Assembly: GCF_019393635.1 (NCBI RefSeq)
Contig: NC_057861.1
Coordinates: 92,734,827-92,798,826, forward strand
Reading direction: 5' to 3'
Origin: Dromiciops gliroides
Lineage: Eukaryota; Chordata; Mammalia; Microbiotheria; Microbiotheriidae
Length of the DNA stretch: 64,000 nucleotides
Position 1 is the stretch's first letter. Every line of letters starts with the position of its first letter. The notes beneath the pieces were generated by a model, which did not search any database, was not told the DNA's origin, and saw nothing but the letters and a program-made list of their open reading frames with translations. Shown here piece after piece: positions 31,859 to 43,374 of the stretch. A program made the position numbers and the translations under genes.

Positions 31859-32025
31859 TTTCTCCCCTATTAGAATGTAAGCTCCTTGTGAGCAGAGATT
31901 GTTTCATTGCTCTTCTGCTTGTATACCCATTGCCTAGAACATAGTTGATAATTAATAAATATTTATTGCTTGGGCTAATTGAATGAAATTCATACCTAAT
32001 GAAAATGAAGGGCAAAATAGTTAAG
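31800..32025 (+). mobile_element. L2 3' end with flanks, duplicate of 28840-29062
   Basis: 'cctattagaatgtaagctcc', 'gcagagattgtttcattgct', 'attaataaatatttattgct', then the shared 'ctaattgaatgaaatt' and 'atgaaaatgaagggcaaaat'. Confidence 0.6.
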
Positions 32026-32115
32026 TGACTGGGCTATGAGCTCATAACTAGTTAGTGGCAGAACTAAGACTCAAATCCCAGTTTTGTGATTCCCAAACCA
32101 GGGCTCTCTAGTTTA
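32010..32115 (-). mobile_element. MIR-type SINE, old
   Basis: Antisense 'atagttaagtgactgggcta', 'ctagttagtggcagaactaa' and 'ctcaaatcccag'. Confidence 0.65.
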
Positions 32116-32164
32116 ACATACTTCCTTTGGGGGGAGGCATTTCCATGAGATCACACAAAAATAT

Positions 32165-32390
32165 CCAGAATGACTGTAGAGTAAGAGTTCCTAACTTAGA
32201 GTCCATGAACATAATAGATAGATGATAGATAGATAGAAAGATAGATGAGTATTTCACTATAATTAATTTTGTTTGTAATCCCATGTATTCTATACATTTA
32301 AAATACATTATTCTGAGAAGGGGGCTCATAGGCTTTACCAGATTGCCAAAAATGTCCATGACATACATACACAAAAATAAGTAAAACTGT
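32165..32390 (+). mobile_element. non-autonomous hAT-type element, copy 2
   Basis: Blocks 'gagttcctaacttagagtcc', 'tgtttgtaatcccatgtatt', 'aaaatacattattctgagaa' and 'tgtccatgacatac' align with the copy at 56972-57159. A (GATA)n tract at 32216-32245 has grown inside it. Confidence 0.65.
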
Positions 32391-33411
32391 TACAGAGTGT
32401 GTGCATGCATGGGTACATTTTGATTTAGATGATATTGTAGTGGGAGGCTCGATAGTTGTAGAGAGTCACTACCTCACTTCATTTCAATAGCCCACGTTGA
32501 TGTCTTTCAATTCCCAGAGGTGAGAGGACATTGCTGGTGTAATTCAATCTTGCTCATTAATTTTGAGGCAAAAGTTGAGTTTATAGCATTGTAAAATGCA
32601 AAAGAGTTAAATGTTCCCTCTTGCCTGCCTCAGTCCTTAGGAGACAGGACAGAGTGTCATTCTTAGTTTATTTCTTTGGGGAATTATTTGCTTGGATTCC
32701 TTCAAAGTTTAATTAAATTGTCACATAGCACATAAAATACCAAATAAAACAGGCTTTCCTTGTGTCATGGCGTTAATTTTGTGTCATCAAAAGTGTTTAG
32801 CTTGTTAGCTGCCTAACTGAAAGTTGCCTAGTTGCCAATTAGGTGTTCTTTTTGGAGACAGCGCTCCCTTTTAAAACCTTTCTTTTATTACACTCTTGTT
32901 AAACTTTCCATTCTCTTTAGGATGGAGCTACTAATTTTTCATATATTCATGGTCATTTAAGTTTTATATTGTGTGGCTATTGATAGAAAGACCACAGGGT
33001 AGAGAAGGACTCACCAAGATTGCAAGGCAAGGAAACAAAACGAAATAATTTAGAAAAACATTGAGCATCAAAAACTCTCTCAACTCGACCCTTGTCTTGG
33101 GTAAGAGTATTAAGAGTGAGGTGGGTGAACTTGGCAAAATGGCAGAACCATGGACAGAGAGATTGGGTCTACTTCTGAAGTCCTGGCTATGGTTTTGATT
33201 TAGAGTTGAGCTTATGCAGGACAGTGATGGGGAACGCGAATGGGATAAGTCAGAAAGGAATCACACTGAGAGCATGAGCATGAGTGTAAGTTCGTGAGGG
33301 GATTCAATTGTGTCAAAACAGATTCTGCATAATAAGGGCAGTGGAGGTAAGCTTTGTTTTCAGAAGGACTGCTGGGAAGTACATGCATTTTGAACTAAAC
33401 ACAACATGCAT

Positions 33412-33414
<3 letters not shown>
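32391..33414. other. about 1 kb non-repetitive, candidate conserved non-coding element at 32530-32870
   Basis: No interspersed repeat recognised. 32690-32860 is AT-rich with balanced composition and several TAATT cores, a conserved-element-like texture next to no coding region. Confidence 0.3.

Positions 33415-33443
<29 letters not shown>
33415..33443. repeat. (CA)n microsatellite
   Basis: About fourteen CA units. Confidence 0.9.
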
Positions 33444-33639
33444 CTCAAATTGCACATGCTGTCTCACTTTTCAATGTTTTGTTTTGATATGGAAGCCTAG
33501 AATAGCTTCATCCCTGGATTTTCCCTGAGATATTAACTATATGTGAGGTGGGTAGGTGGTCAGAATATGCAGTGATTAAAGAGCTTACACTGTTTCTACT
33601 AGTTCACCACTACTCCTATTACTATTAAATTTTTTTGGT

Positions 33640-33830
33640 TAACTGAGCATATGATTGATACATATACATATATATGTGTATATATTGTTATTTGATTAAG
33701 TTATATAAATAACACAATATATTTATTATATATAATTATATATTATTCTTTATTATATATTATTTAAATATGATATATTTTTTGTATTTTATGTATATAT
33801 TTATATTTATGTGAGTATTTAGTGTAGAGA
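33640..33830. repeat. AT-rich low-complexity stretch
   Basis: Almost only A and T, with 'tatatataattatatatta'-type runs. A similar stretch lies at 34018-34215. Confidence 0.85.
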
Positions 33831-33914
33831 GTTCCTTGTAAGGAATTCCACCTATGAATTCAGAATGGCACTTTTGCTACAACTCTTGATCTTATAGAGT
33901 TTTATATAATTCAA

Positions 33915-34017
33915 TGCTGTAGAGGTCAAGTGATTTGCCCAAAGTCATACAAAAAGTGTGAAGGCAAGATTCTTCATTCTGAGGTCAGATTTCAATTCAG
34001 TATACCATATTGTCTCC
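33915..34017 (-). mobile_element. MIR-type SINE, old
   Basis: Antisense 'gtcaagtgatttgcccaaag' followed by 'gaggtcagatttcaattcag'. Confidence 0.55.
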
Positions 34018-34274
34018 AAGTAGTAGTAATGATATTACTATTAATAATAATATATTATTATACTATATCATATATAGTATATTATAGTACTATTAGTAAT
34101 AGCATATCACAATTATACAGTGCTATGTGGTTTATATATTGTTACTGTAATGACATTATTACTATAACAATTATAATGATATTGTGGCAATATTGTTATC
34201 ATTATAATAATACTTCAGTGTTGTGAGTTAGGTCTCTGAACACTTCTATTCTCATTTATTGCTCATTTTCTAAA

Positions 34275-34590
34275 TGTAGGCTATTGTTTGTCCTTCATTC
34301 TTGAAGAGGACCATGACAGATGTCATGACTTGCAATGAATTGGATTTAAGTGAGGAAGGGCTCTGCAAAGTGACCATCTTCACTTTCTCCTCTGGAGTTA
34401 TCTGGGCCCAGTGGCTAGATATATTATCAGGACAACTGGAGATGGCCCTGGATGTTTTAAGGCAATTGGGGTTAAGTGATTTGCCCAAGGTCACACAGCT
34501 AGTAAGTTTCTAAAGTCTGATTTGAACTTAAGTCCTCCCAATTTCAGGGCCAGTGTCCTATCCACTGTACCACCAAGCCTACCCTAAATA
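34275..34590 (-). mobile_element. long composite SINE, second copy, inverted
   Basis: Antisense of the arrangement at 30318-30615: the extra module ('tgtccttcattcttgaagag', 'gacagatgtcatgacttgca', 'atctgggcccagtggctaga') comes first, then 'aaggcaattggggttaagtg' and the tRNA-like head. Confidence 0.7.
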
Positions 34591-34769
34591 CAGGTACTCC
34601 CTTGAGCAGCATATATTGCAAACTTTATATGTGAGAGTACCCATGGTCAAAATCCCATCCTGTGATGACATTTTTCAAATTTAACTAAATTGGAAACCTT
34701 TCCCTCCTGGTTAGACTTACACAACTTGTGCCCTGCTGCCATAGATTATAAGAACCCAGGGTGACTTCC

Positions 34770-35395
34770 ATGCCATGATGAGGTAGAACTTCAATACAAA
34801 GCTCTTATTATACTTGCTGAGATATTATTGAAAGAATTTTGTTGCTGTCCAATCCATTCTCCATGCAATTGCCAAAATGAAGATTCTTGATTAAGGGGAT
34901 GACATGGTCAAATTCATGCTTTAGGAGTATTACTTTGGCAGCTGCATGGAGAATGGTTTGGAGAGGGAAAAGACTAGCAGTGGGAGTTCAATTAGAAGAT
35001 CACTGAGAAAATATCCCAGTCTAGAAATAATGAGGCCTTGATTTTGAGTGGTAGACATATGAGTGGAAAAGTGACAGATTTAATAGATGTTGTGGAGATA
35101 GAATCAACAGTACTCAATAATTTATTGATTTGGGGAGGTGAGAGTAAAGAGTCAAGGATGATTGCTAGATTAGAAATGTGGATGAGTAGAAGAATGATAG
35201 TAAAATCCACAGAAAAAAAGTTAAATGAAGGTTAAGCTTAGTGGAAAATATACATTATATTTTGGATATGCTGAGTTTGAGATGTTTATAGGCCATCCAG
35301 GTAGAAATGTCCAAAAGGGAACTGGAGATGTGGGACTGGGTCGCAGATAAGAGATGACTCCTGGATATGTAGTTGTAATACCTAACTGGAACCAC
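34770..35395 (-). mobile_element. L2 LINE fragment
   Basis: Antisense L2: 'ggatgacatggtcaaattca', 'gtattactttggcagctgca', 'tagtaaaatccaca', 'ttggatatgctgagtttgag' and 'tataggccatccaggtagaa' in the same order as 49950-50340. Confidence 0.75.
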
Positions 35396-35404
35396 TATAA
35401 ATTT

Positions 35405-35660
35405 GTTTGTTGTTGTTTAGTCATTGCAGTAGTGTCTAATTCTTCTGACCCTATGTGGGGTTTTCTTGGCAAAGATACTGAAGTCTTTTGCCATTGTTTT
35501 CTCTAGATAATTTTACAGATAAGGAAACCTGAGGCAAATAGAGTTAGGTGACTTGCCCAGTGTCACACAGCTAGTAAGTGTCTGAGGCTAGATTTGAATT
35601 CATATTCCTGACTCTAGATCCAGTGCTCTATCCACTATGCTACCTAACTGTCCTGCAGAT
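35405..35660 (-). mobile_element. MAR1-type CORE-SINE, long form
   Basis: Antisense: 'ttgttgttgtttagtcattg', 'ggttttcttggcaaagatac', 'acagataaggaaacctgagg', 'gtcacacagctagtaagtgt', 'gctacctaactgtcc'. Other long copies lie at 39645, 40045, 51455 and 59728. Confidence 0.85.
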
Positions 35661-35679
35661 TTATGTTACTAATCTCAAT

Positions 35680-36873
35680 TGAGTGAAATAAGATAATTCT
35701 TTTACTACCCCATAATTGATTCTCTATTGTACTCTACATGGAGATTGTCTCAAATCTTTTTTTTCCTAATGTCTCCCATTCTGTCCCTTTCCTATAACAC
35801 TTAACAGAGTATCATGCTTCATAAATTACTAAAAATGTAAAATAAAATAAAAACCATTATTCTTGAGTTACCTCTTCTTACCTTCTTCACATCTCAAAAT
35901 CCCTGTATATGATCACCATTCTCTACTCAATTCTGGAAAAAAAGATGTGGTTCTTCAACTTGTCAAGGCCAGGCTTCCCACATGTACACTTGATTCTATC
36001 CTCTGTCATTTTCCTCAGCAGGTTTTCCTATGACTATATCATTCACTCTTTTTCTAAACTTGTTTACCTACTAGTGCTTTACTCAATGCCTACAAAACAA
36101 CCAAGGAGCTCTTATCCTAAGGAACAAATAAAATAAAAACCTCAGGAGACCCTATAATCCAATCTTCTCAAGCTATTGTACTAGTGTCTGTTTCCTTTCA
36201 CAGCCAAATTCCTAGAAATATCTATCTACTCTTGTTAACTCCACTTCATCTGTTCTTATTCAATTCTTAGCCCTTTACCATATATATATTTGGCTTCTGA
36301 CCTCCCCATTAAAACAAAACCATTCCTTTCTAAGTTACCAGTGTTCTCTTAAATGCCAGATCTGATGGATTTTTCTTAGTCCTCTTTCTTCATGACCACT
36401 GTTCCATATTTGACACCTTTGACCACCCTCTACTATATACCATCTCCTCATTTCCTCTCTGTCTTTTTATGACACTGATTCCTCTTGGTTTACCTCCTAT
36501 CTTTCTGTACCTTCTTAATCTCCTCCCCTATTTCATTATCCATATTATGTCACTAAGTTGGTGTATGTATATTATGGTTATGTTGTGGTACTCTATTCTT
36601 TTCTCTCTACCTTCACTTACCTGGTAACAACATCTGTTTCCATGGCATATGTTATAATCTCTATGAAAATGATTCCCAGATTTATACAGCCCTAACCTCT
36701 CTCTTAAGGTCAAATACACACTTCCAACTGTCTACAAACATTGTAACTTCTACCTAAACAACCTCTCATCTGCTCTATTACACTATTTACATGGCTATCA
36801 CCCTACTTCAAGTCCTCGGTACTTCTCATCTAAAATATTACAATAGCTTCCTAATTTAGTATCCCTGCCTCAA

Positions 36874-36917
<44 letters not shown>

Positions 36918-37340
36918 TATTTGTTTATTATCTTTCCTTTTACATGATACTTTCTTTAATCTCCATGTTTTCATTGCTTGGATGACTTTTTCTCCTTACC
37001 TTAGTCTCTTGGTATCTCTTGTTTCTAGCAAAACAACTTCAATACCACAATCTAGTTGAAGACATTCCTGATCTTCCCACTACTACTGTTCTCTCCCCCA
37101 ATAGCTTATATTTATTTTGTATATATGTGTGTGTATATCATACATATGTATATGTATACATATCTGTATGTACCCATATATGATTATGTATGTGTATAGA
37201 TTGACATAACACATTCCCTGATAGAATGTAAGCACCTTGTGCTGGGGACTGTTTCATTTCTGTTTCTGTATCTCAAATATCTAGTAAAGTTCCTAAAATA
37301 TAATCAGTGTTTTCAAAATATTTGCTGATTGACTGATTCT
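35680..37340 (+). mobile_element. L2 LINE with reverse transcriptase remnants
   Basis: The sequence at 36391-36432 keeps the shape of polymerase motif A ('atatttgacacctttgacca', ancestral AFDTVDH), and 36664-36690 that of motif C ('gattcccagatttatac', ancestral DDSQIY). Further on are 'taaaatattacaatagcttc' and an L2 3' end at 37220-37335 ('agaatgtaagcaccttgtgc'). Stops are frequent, so it is dead. Confidence 0.75.
36876..36914. repeat. (CA)n microsatellite inside L2
   Basis: About nineteen CA units after 'cctcaagacacac'. Confidence 0.9.
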
Positions 37341-37369
37341 TCTACACACAGATAATTAAACCCATGAAG

Positions 37370-37670
37370 TCTATTACTAGATATAGTGAAGAGAAGGGGG
37401 CCTAGGACAGAGATAGACAATATCTATCCAGAGGGGGTTGGAAATGGAAGATGATCCTTTAAAGGAAACTGAGAAAAATTTATAAGGCGCACGTCAGGAG
37501 AACAAGAAGAAATCAGGGCTATAAAACACCAGGAAAAAGAAAATATCCAAAAGGAGGGTCTGGTGTACCCAAAAGATCATAAATGTTTCTGTGATAAGTC
37601 AAGGAGAAAGACAATTAAGAAAAAGAATTAGATCTAAAAAACAATTCAAAGATCATCAGAAAAAAACTAC
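37370..37670 (-). mobile_element. L2 LINE fragment
   Basis: Antisense: 'agaagggggcctaggacaga', 'tttaaaggaaactgagaaa', 'atatccaaaaggagggtctg', 'caaggagaaagacaattaag' and 'caaagatcatcag', as in the upstream part of the 49430-51440 copy. Confidence 0.65.
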
Positions 37671-37689
37671 CTCCACTGGACCAGAGCCC

Positions 37690-38075
37690 AGATGACAGAT
37701 CTAATAAAAAACACAGACTTAAAATGTAATGGACAAGAAAGAATCAGAAACTGTATTCCATAGACTAGAGATCTACTGTGCATGGATCCAGCTGTAAACT
37801 TTTCTAGTACCTTTCTCTTTCAAACATGTAATCTTGCAATTCTAATCACCACATGGTATCATAGCAATGAAATCACAGGTTCAGTTTCTATGTTTATAGG
37901 TTACAAAACCGGTGGTTGCAATTAGAGTTTAACTTTAACACAGCATTTGACAAAGTTCTTTATATTTTTTGTGTGTGTGTGTGCGTGAAAAAGAGGAAGA
38001 AATGAAATAAATGAGATTAGACAGATTGGGAGCTGATTAAATGGACAGACCCAAAAAATAGTCATTGGTTTGATG
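37690..38075. other. unassigned
   Basis: Nothing recognised except a short (GT)n at 37970-37983. Confidence 0.25.
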
Positions 38076-38079
38076 GGAG

Positions 38080-38280
38080 TCAACTAGGTAGCACAGTCAG
38101 GAAAACCTGAGTACAAGTCCTTCCTCAATCACTGAGTTACCCTTGGTAAATCTCTTAATCTTTCTCCCTTTCACTCTCCTCATTGATGTAATGGAGATAA
38201 TAATAGCACCTAACTTATTGGGTTGTTGGGAGGATAAAAAACTTAAAGTACTATTATAAATGCAAGCAGTGATGATGTCC
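38080..38280 (+). mobile_element. CORE-SINE (MIR/MAR1 type), old
   Basis: Sense: 'caactaggtagcacagtc', 'tgagttacccttggtaaatc', 'aataatagcacctaacttat', 'gttgggaggataaaa'. Confidence 0.7.
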
Positions 38281-38284
38281 TTAG

Positions 38285-39640
38285 TGGAATGTCCCAGGGA
38301 CATAAAGGGAATATTTTTCTCACTTGGAGATGACACAAATTTTGTGGAGGGATACAGTGCACTGGTTGACCAAATCAGGACAATTGGTATATGTGCAATG
38401 TACCACATGAATTCAAATTGAAAAATATTCCATTTCATGGTGATATAAGCCATATAACCCCCCAAAATTGTTTTCCTCTTTTCTGTCCACCTTTCATTGA
38501 AACCCCTGAATATTAGACTATAGTCAGGCGTAGGTTCTTGATGAATTCTTTATATAATTTTTCAATTTCCTTATACTCTGCAATGATATTGGTAATTAAG
38601 CTACAATTATTTTCATGGTGTCATTTTTTTTATCATTCTTCATCATTAGTATAAAAATATTGAATAGGATGACCAAGAATCCTGTGAAATCTTATTTCTT
38701 ATCACTTTTGGAACACAATAAAAACAATTCCATATGCAAAGTTAATAGAAATAAATGTAAAATTTTTACTCTAGTTTTTAAAAAATTATTCTCATTAAAA
38801 GAAAGTAGGAGAAGCATCCACAGACATTCATATGAAAAAGATTTTAGGGTTTAGTTGCCTGAAAGTTCAATGTCAATTAACATCGTTCTGTAGAAGTTTA
38901 AAAAAAAATAATGGGGGGCAGCTAGGTGGCCCAGTGGATAGAGCATTGGCCCTGGAGTCAGGATGACCTGAGTTCAAATCCATCCAGCCCCAGATGCTTA
39001 ACACTTACTAGCTGTGTGACCCTGGGCAAGTCACTTAACCCCAATTGCCTCACTAAAAAAAAAAAATAATAATAATTAAAAAAATAATGGGCTCTTAAGT
39101 TGCATTAAGAGGGGACTAGTATGCAGAACAAAGGAGAATATAGTTCTGCACAGTTCTACCATACAGACCATGTGTGGAATAGCTTATTTATTTGGGGGAT
39201 ACCACATTTACAGAGGCACATTGATCGTCTGGAAAGTTTCCAGAAGAGACCAATGAAGATGGTGAAGGGTGTCAAGTTATTACTGTGCGAGAATCAGTTG
39301 AAGCAAATGGGGGTGTTCAAACTAGAGAAAAGAAGGTCCAAGGGGTAAAGGGATAATAGTTGTCTTTAAATACTTGAAAGATTACCAGGTCAAAGAAGAA
39401 TTAGATTTGCTTTTCTTGGCCACATAAGCAGCAAAGAGTGAAGTTGTAAATAGGCAAACTGAGCCTCAGCAAAAGGGAAACAAAGCATTCCTAATAATTA
39501 GAACTATCCAAAAATGGAAGACAGTGAGAAACAGTGGGTTTCTCATTTCTTGAGGACCAGATGACTACTTTCTGTCTATGCTATTGAGGGGATGCTTTTT
39601 AAAAAAATATATAAGTTGGAATAGTTGACCTCTGAGATTC
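38285..39640 (+). mobile_element. L3/CR1 LINE, 3' part, with nested SINE
   Basis: Sense blocks in L3/CR1 order: 'gagatgacacaaattttgtg', 'gaaataaatgtaaaattttt', 'gaaaaagattttagggttta', 'ttgcattaagaggggact', 'accatgtgtggaatagctt', 'aaagtttccagaagagacca', 'gtgttcaaactagagaaaag', 'taataattagaactatcca'. The frame at 39121-39348 (FQKRPMKMVKGVKLL) is its coding end. 38500-38740 aligns poorly and may be an older insertion. Confidence 0.75.
38916..39074 (+). mobile_element. young tRNA-derived SINE inside L3/CR1
   Basis: Full SINE ending CCAATTGCCTCAC plus A/T tail. Duplication TTAAAAAAAAATAATGGG (to 38915) recurs as TTAAAAAAATAATGGG ending at 39091. Confidence 0.85.
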
Positions 39641-39644
39641 TTTT

Positions 39645-39900
39645 TGTTGTTGTTCAGTCATTTTTACATCATGTCCTACTCTTCATGTCATGACCCCATT
39701 AGGCAAAGATAATAGAGGGATTTGTCATTTCTTTCTATGGATTATTTTAAAGATGAGGAAACTGAGACAAACAGGGTTAAGTGACTTTCCTAGGGTCACA
39801 CACCTAAGAAATGTCTGAATCCATATCTGAACTCAGGAAGAGAAGTCTTCCTGACTTTAGCCCCCACTCTATCCACTGCAACACCTCTGCGATCCTTTAC
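39645..39900 (-). mobile_element. MAR1-type CORE-SINE, long form
   Basis: Antisense: 'tgttgttcagtcatttttac', 'aagatgaggaaactgagaca', 'taagtgactttcctagggtc'. Confidence 0.8.
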
Positions 39901-40044
39901 AACTCGGAAATTCTCTTTTTCTGTAATTTTGTTTGAATTCAATTTCTACTTTCTACTGCCAGTATTATTTGGACAAGTTTTGGACAAGTCAGTTCATTTC
40001 TCTCCTCATTTACAAAATGAAAAATCACAGATTTTGAGAGAAAA

Positions 40045-40310
40045 GTAAACTTGTTCAGTCGTTTCAGTCGTGTCCAATTCTCTGATCTAATTTTTGGGTT
40101 TTCTTGGCAAAGATATTGGAGTGATTTGCCATTTCTTTCTGAAGTTCATTTTCCAGATGAGGAAACTGAGACCAACAGGGTTAAATGTCTTTCCCAGGAG
40201 CCCACAGAAAGGAGAAGTATATGAGGCTGGATTTGAACTCAGGTCCTCCTGACTCCAAGCCTGGCATTCTCTCTCTCTCTCTCTCTCTCTCTACTGTGCC
40301 ACCTAGCTAC
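40045..40310 (-). mobile_element. MAR1-type CORE-SINE with (CT)n in its head
   Basis: Antisense: 'tcagtcgtttcagtcgtgtc', 'gggttttcttggcaaagata', 'ccagatgaggaaactgagac', 'ggctggatttgaactcaggt'. A (CT)n tract at 40269-40291 replaces part of 'tctatccactg'. Confidence 0.85.
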
Positions 40311-40319
40311 CCAAAAGGA

Positions 40320-40480
40320 ACCTTAGAGGTTTTTAATTCCACCCCCTCAGTTTAAATTAAGGCAGCCTAAAGAAGTTGCATCTTCCCTGAGGTTACCCTG
40401 ATATTAAGTAGCAAAAGTGAGATTTGAAATCAAGCCCTCAAAATCTTAAGCTAGTGTTCCTTTCACTGTATCATGATCTT
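40320..40480 (-). mobile_element. MIR-type SINE, old
   Basis: Antisense 'gaaccttagaggtttttaat', 'ccctgaggttaccctgatat', 'agtgagatttgaaatcaa'. Confidence 0.55.
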
Positions 40481-40529
40481 TCTTTAGATGGTTGTTCTCT
40501 TTCAGTTCTAAACTTCACTAATTCTATGA

Positions 40530-41409
40530 CCCGAATAAATACTAACGCATAGGCATGTAACAAGCACATAAGCTCTTGCCTTGGCCTATATCGATTTGCA
40601 TAGAAAAATGTAATGGTTCAACTTCTCTCCAATGCGTGTGAAGTCCTAACAATGATTTCTGGCACTCAGACAGCCCTTGGTTTCTGAGAGGCCTAGCATA
40701 TCTGTGAAACCGTATGTCATTCTTCAAAACCTCCTTGTCGGGGAAAGTCATTCGTGAATGCTATCCACCAACACTATTTTGTTGGCAGGAGACAGATGAG
40801 AAAATGTGATTTGTAGTCAGGAAAGCTATACTAGAAAAAAACAGTTTGGTATTTAATTTGGAAATTCTGCCCAATGAATTCTTCCTAGGTGGTAAGATAA
40901 AGTTCTCTAAACAAGACATCATTTCAGACCTTCTGGAGGGGATCTTTTTTTCCTCCAGTGAATTCAGGAATATATCTACATAAATGTGTATATTAGCATG
41001 CAAATGCATGTAAATTATGTCCAAATGGTCCTAGCTATAGGAATGTAAGAGAAAATTAACTCATACAAGTATATCCAGGGTCATTGCAAAAGAGATTTTT
41101 TTTACAGTTGTTCTCTATATCCATGAAAGACTCAATAAAAAGAAATAATAATAATAATAATTTTTCACTAAAATCTTCCTTGGCTGCCTCAGTATGGCAC
41201 CAGGTCCTTGAAAAGATGCTAGCAATATACAAACTCTGTAAGAACCAATCAGGTTTGAAGGTAGTATCAGACTGGAGATGAACTGTATATCTGCTTTCTA
41301 AGCAGAGTCTAGGTAAATATCAACAGACATCACCAGATTGGTTGTAATAGGATGAATCTTTTGGCTACAACAACTACTGAAGACCATGTAATGAGAGGAT
41401 TGGATCAGA
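40530..41409. other. non-repetitive stretch, candidate conserved non-coding element at 40530-40760
   Basis: In AT-rich, CpG-poor surroundings 40530-40760 keeps several CpGs ('gacccgaata', 'aacgcata', 'atatcgattt', 'aatgcgtg', 'ttgtcgggg', 'attcgtga') and a perfect octamer ATTTGCAT at 40594-40601. An (AAT)n run lies at 41145-41160. Confidence 0.35.
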
Positions 41410-41990
41410 GTCAGAAAAGGAAATGCCTACAAAGCTAAAATTGAAGATCTTTGAAGTATTAAGGGAGTTATCATAGTAGCTTTCATTTTTATAGAGGATT
41501 TAAAGCCATGCCAAATAAGGGTAGATAAAGAAAGAGGGGTATTCAAAGAATTAGCAGTAGTAGTATAATAGTAGACTTCAAGCATTTGAGAGGTTTTATT
41601 TTGTTTTCATGTGGAAGGGGGATTAGATTTGTTTGGCCCCCAAACAAGTAAGGGTAGAACTAGAATCAATAGTTAGAAATTAAATGGAGGGCAGCTAGGT
41701 GGCACAGTGGATAGAGTACCAGCCCTGGAGTCAGGAGTACCTGAGTTCAAATCCGGCCTTAGACACTTAACACTTACTAGCTGTGTGACCCTGGGCAAGT
41801 CACTTAACCCCAATTGCCTCAATTTAAAAAAAAAAGAAATTAAATGGAGTTGAATTTTGACTCAATATAAGAAAAAAAAATCCTAACAATAGAATTGACC
41901 AAAACTGGAATTGGATTCCTTGAATAGTAGTGTTTCTTGTCATTGCTCATCTTTGCATCTTATTTAGGTGTAAAGAAACACTTCTGACTT
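41410..41990 (+). mobile_element. L3/CR1 LINE 3' fragment with nested SINE
   Basis: Sense: 'caagcatttgagaggtttta', 'ggattagatttgtttggccc', 'aagggtagaactagaatcaa', then after the SINE 'cctaacaatagaattgacca' and 'aaaactggaattggattcct'. Confidence 0.7.
41690..41834 (+). mobile_element. young tRNA-derived SINE with perfect duplication
   Basis: GGCAGCTAGGTGGCACAGTGG to CCAATTGCCTCA plus A tail. Perfect 15-bp duplication AGAAATTAAATGGAG at 41675-41689 and 41835-41849. Confidence 0.95.
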
Positions 41991-42486
41991 TTAGGGAGTA
42001 ACACATTTCTTGAATAGGCTACTGCAAAAAAACTATGGAGTCTCTCTCTTTAGAGCTCCAGAAAAAGAGCAGCTCTATCCTAGGTGTTTCTCTGGTCAAG
42101 TACTTGGAAACAATTGACTTGTAAAATGATTTCTCAGGCTTTTTCTACCTATGATTCATCCAGCTATTAAATAAGGATTTCTTGAATACCTATGTAGTAT
42201 GTGAACAAAGATTTCTCACCAATAAAATTGTAATATTTAGGACAAGAGAAGTGATAGTCCTGATGTAATCTACTTAAATGTGGGCATCACATTTAAAGAT
42301 GGTTAATGACAAGTTGGAAAAAGTAATTATGACAATCATGGAAACAAATACCTAGCCTTAGAAAGATCAGTCAGTGGAATTTGGAATATTTAACAAGGTG
42401 ACAAGGATACTTAAGGGCAAAGGGCAGATAGCTTATTCAAGTATTTTATAAGCTATTGTGGAAAAGGGATTAGGCTCCCTATCTTA
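41991..42486. other. unassigned
   Basis: No repeat or gene recognised. Confidence 0.25.
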
Positions 42487-42635
42487 TTTTGTTTGTTTGT
42501 TTTTTTGGGGGGGGGCAATGAGGGTTAAATGACTTGCCCAGGGTCACATAACTAGTAAGTGTCAAGTGTCTAAAAACCGATCTGAACTCAGGTCCTCCTG
42601 AATCCAAGGCCTATGCTTTTTTCCACTGCACCACC
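42487..42635 (-). mobile_element. tRNA-derived SINE
   Basis: Antisense, GGGCAATGAGGG tail type. Duplication TAGGCTCCCTATCTTA at 42471-42486, repeated at 42636-42651 with the final TA as TT A. Confidence 0.85.
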
Positions 42636-42654
42636 TAGGCTCCCTATCTTTAGG

Positions 42655-43024
42655 AAGTTGCTGTTATCCTGTAAAAATGAAACTGTCTTCCTGGTTTTCT
42701 CCATTCCTTACAGAAATTCCTCCTCAATGTGTCATGCATGATGCCCTAGGTTACTGTTTGCCATTGTCTGTGGTATTGATTCACATCTTCTTATGATGAA
42801 GCCCATCTTCTCTGGAATAAATTTTGTACAAATAGGTACTTCCATTCTTTACTTCATAATTTCCAGGAAAAATTTTCCAGGTCTAAGGTCCAGACTAAGG
42901 TCTAACATTCCTTAGCAATATGATATATGGAAAAAGGATTAGACATGATGCTTTTGTGTCCCTGGAGCATAGGCTGATTGAGGTGGCAGAATTTCTCCCA
43001 TATCTCAAATTACAAACTTGTCTT
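42655..43024. other. unassigned
   Basis: No repeat or gene recognised. Confidence 0.25.
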
Positions 43025-43036
43025 TTAACTTTTAAC

Positions 43037-43192
43037 TTGTTTTGTTTTGTTTTTTGGTGAGGCGATTGGGGTTAAGTGACTTGCCCAGGGTCACACAGCT
43101 AGTAAGTGTCAAGTGTCTGAGGCCGGATTTGAACTCAGGTCCTCCTGAATCCAGGGCCAGTGCTCTATCCACTGTGCCACCTAGCTGCCCCA
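43037..43192 (-). mobile_element. young tRNA-derived SINE
   Basis: Full antisense SINE. Duplication TAACTTTTAAC at 43026-43036 and 43193-43203. The 74-codon frame over it is an artefact. Confidence 0.9.
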
Positions 43193-43374
43193 TAACTTTT
43201 AACAAGTTTTCTAATAGTCATGATCATTCACTCGCATACCACTTCTCAATCAATAAATCACAGTAAGTCATAATAATCATAATAATCACAATAACATTAA
43301 TAAAACTATAAACATAATGTTACATGTAGGGATTTCAATGTCTCTACTTTCTCACTTGTGTAGATACTCCTTTT

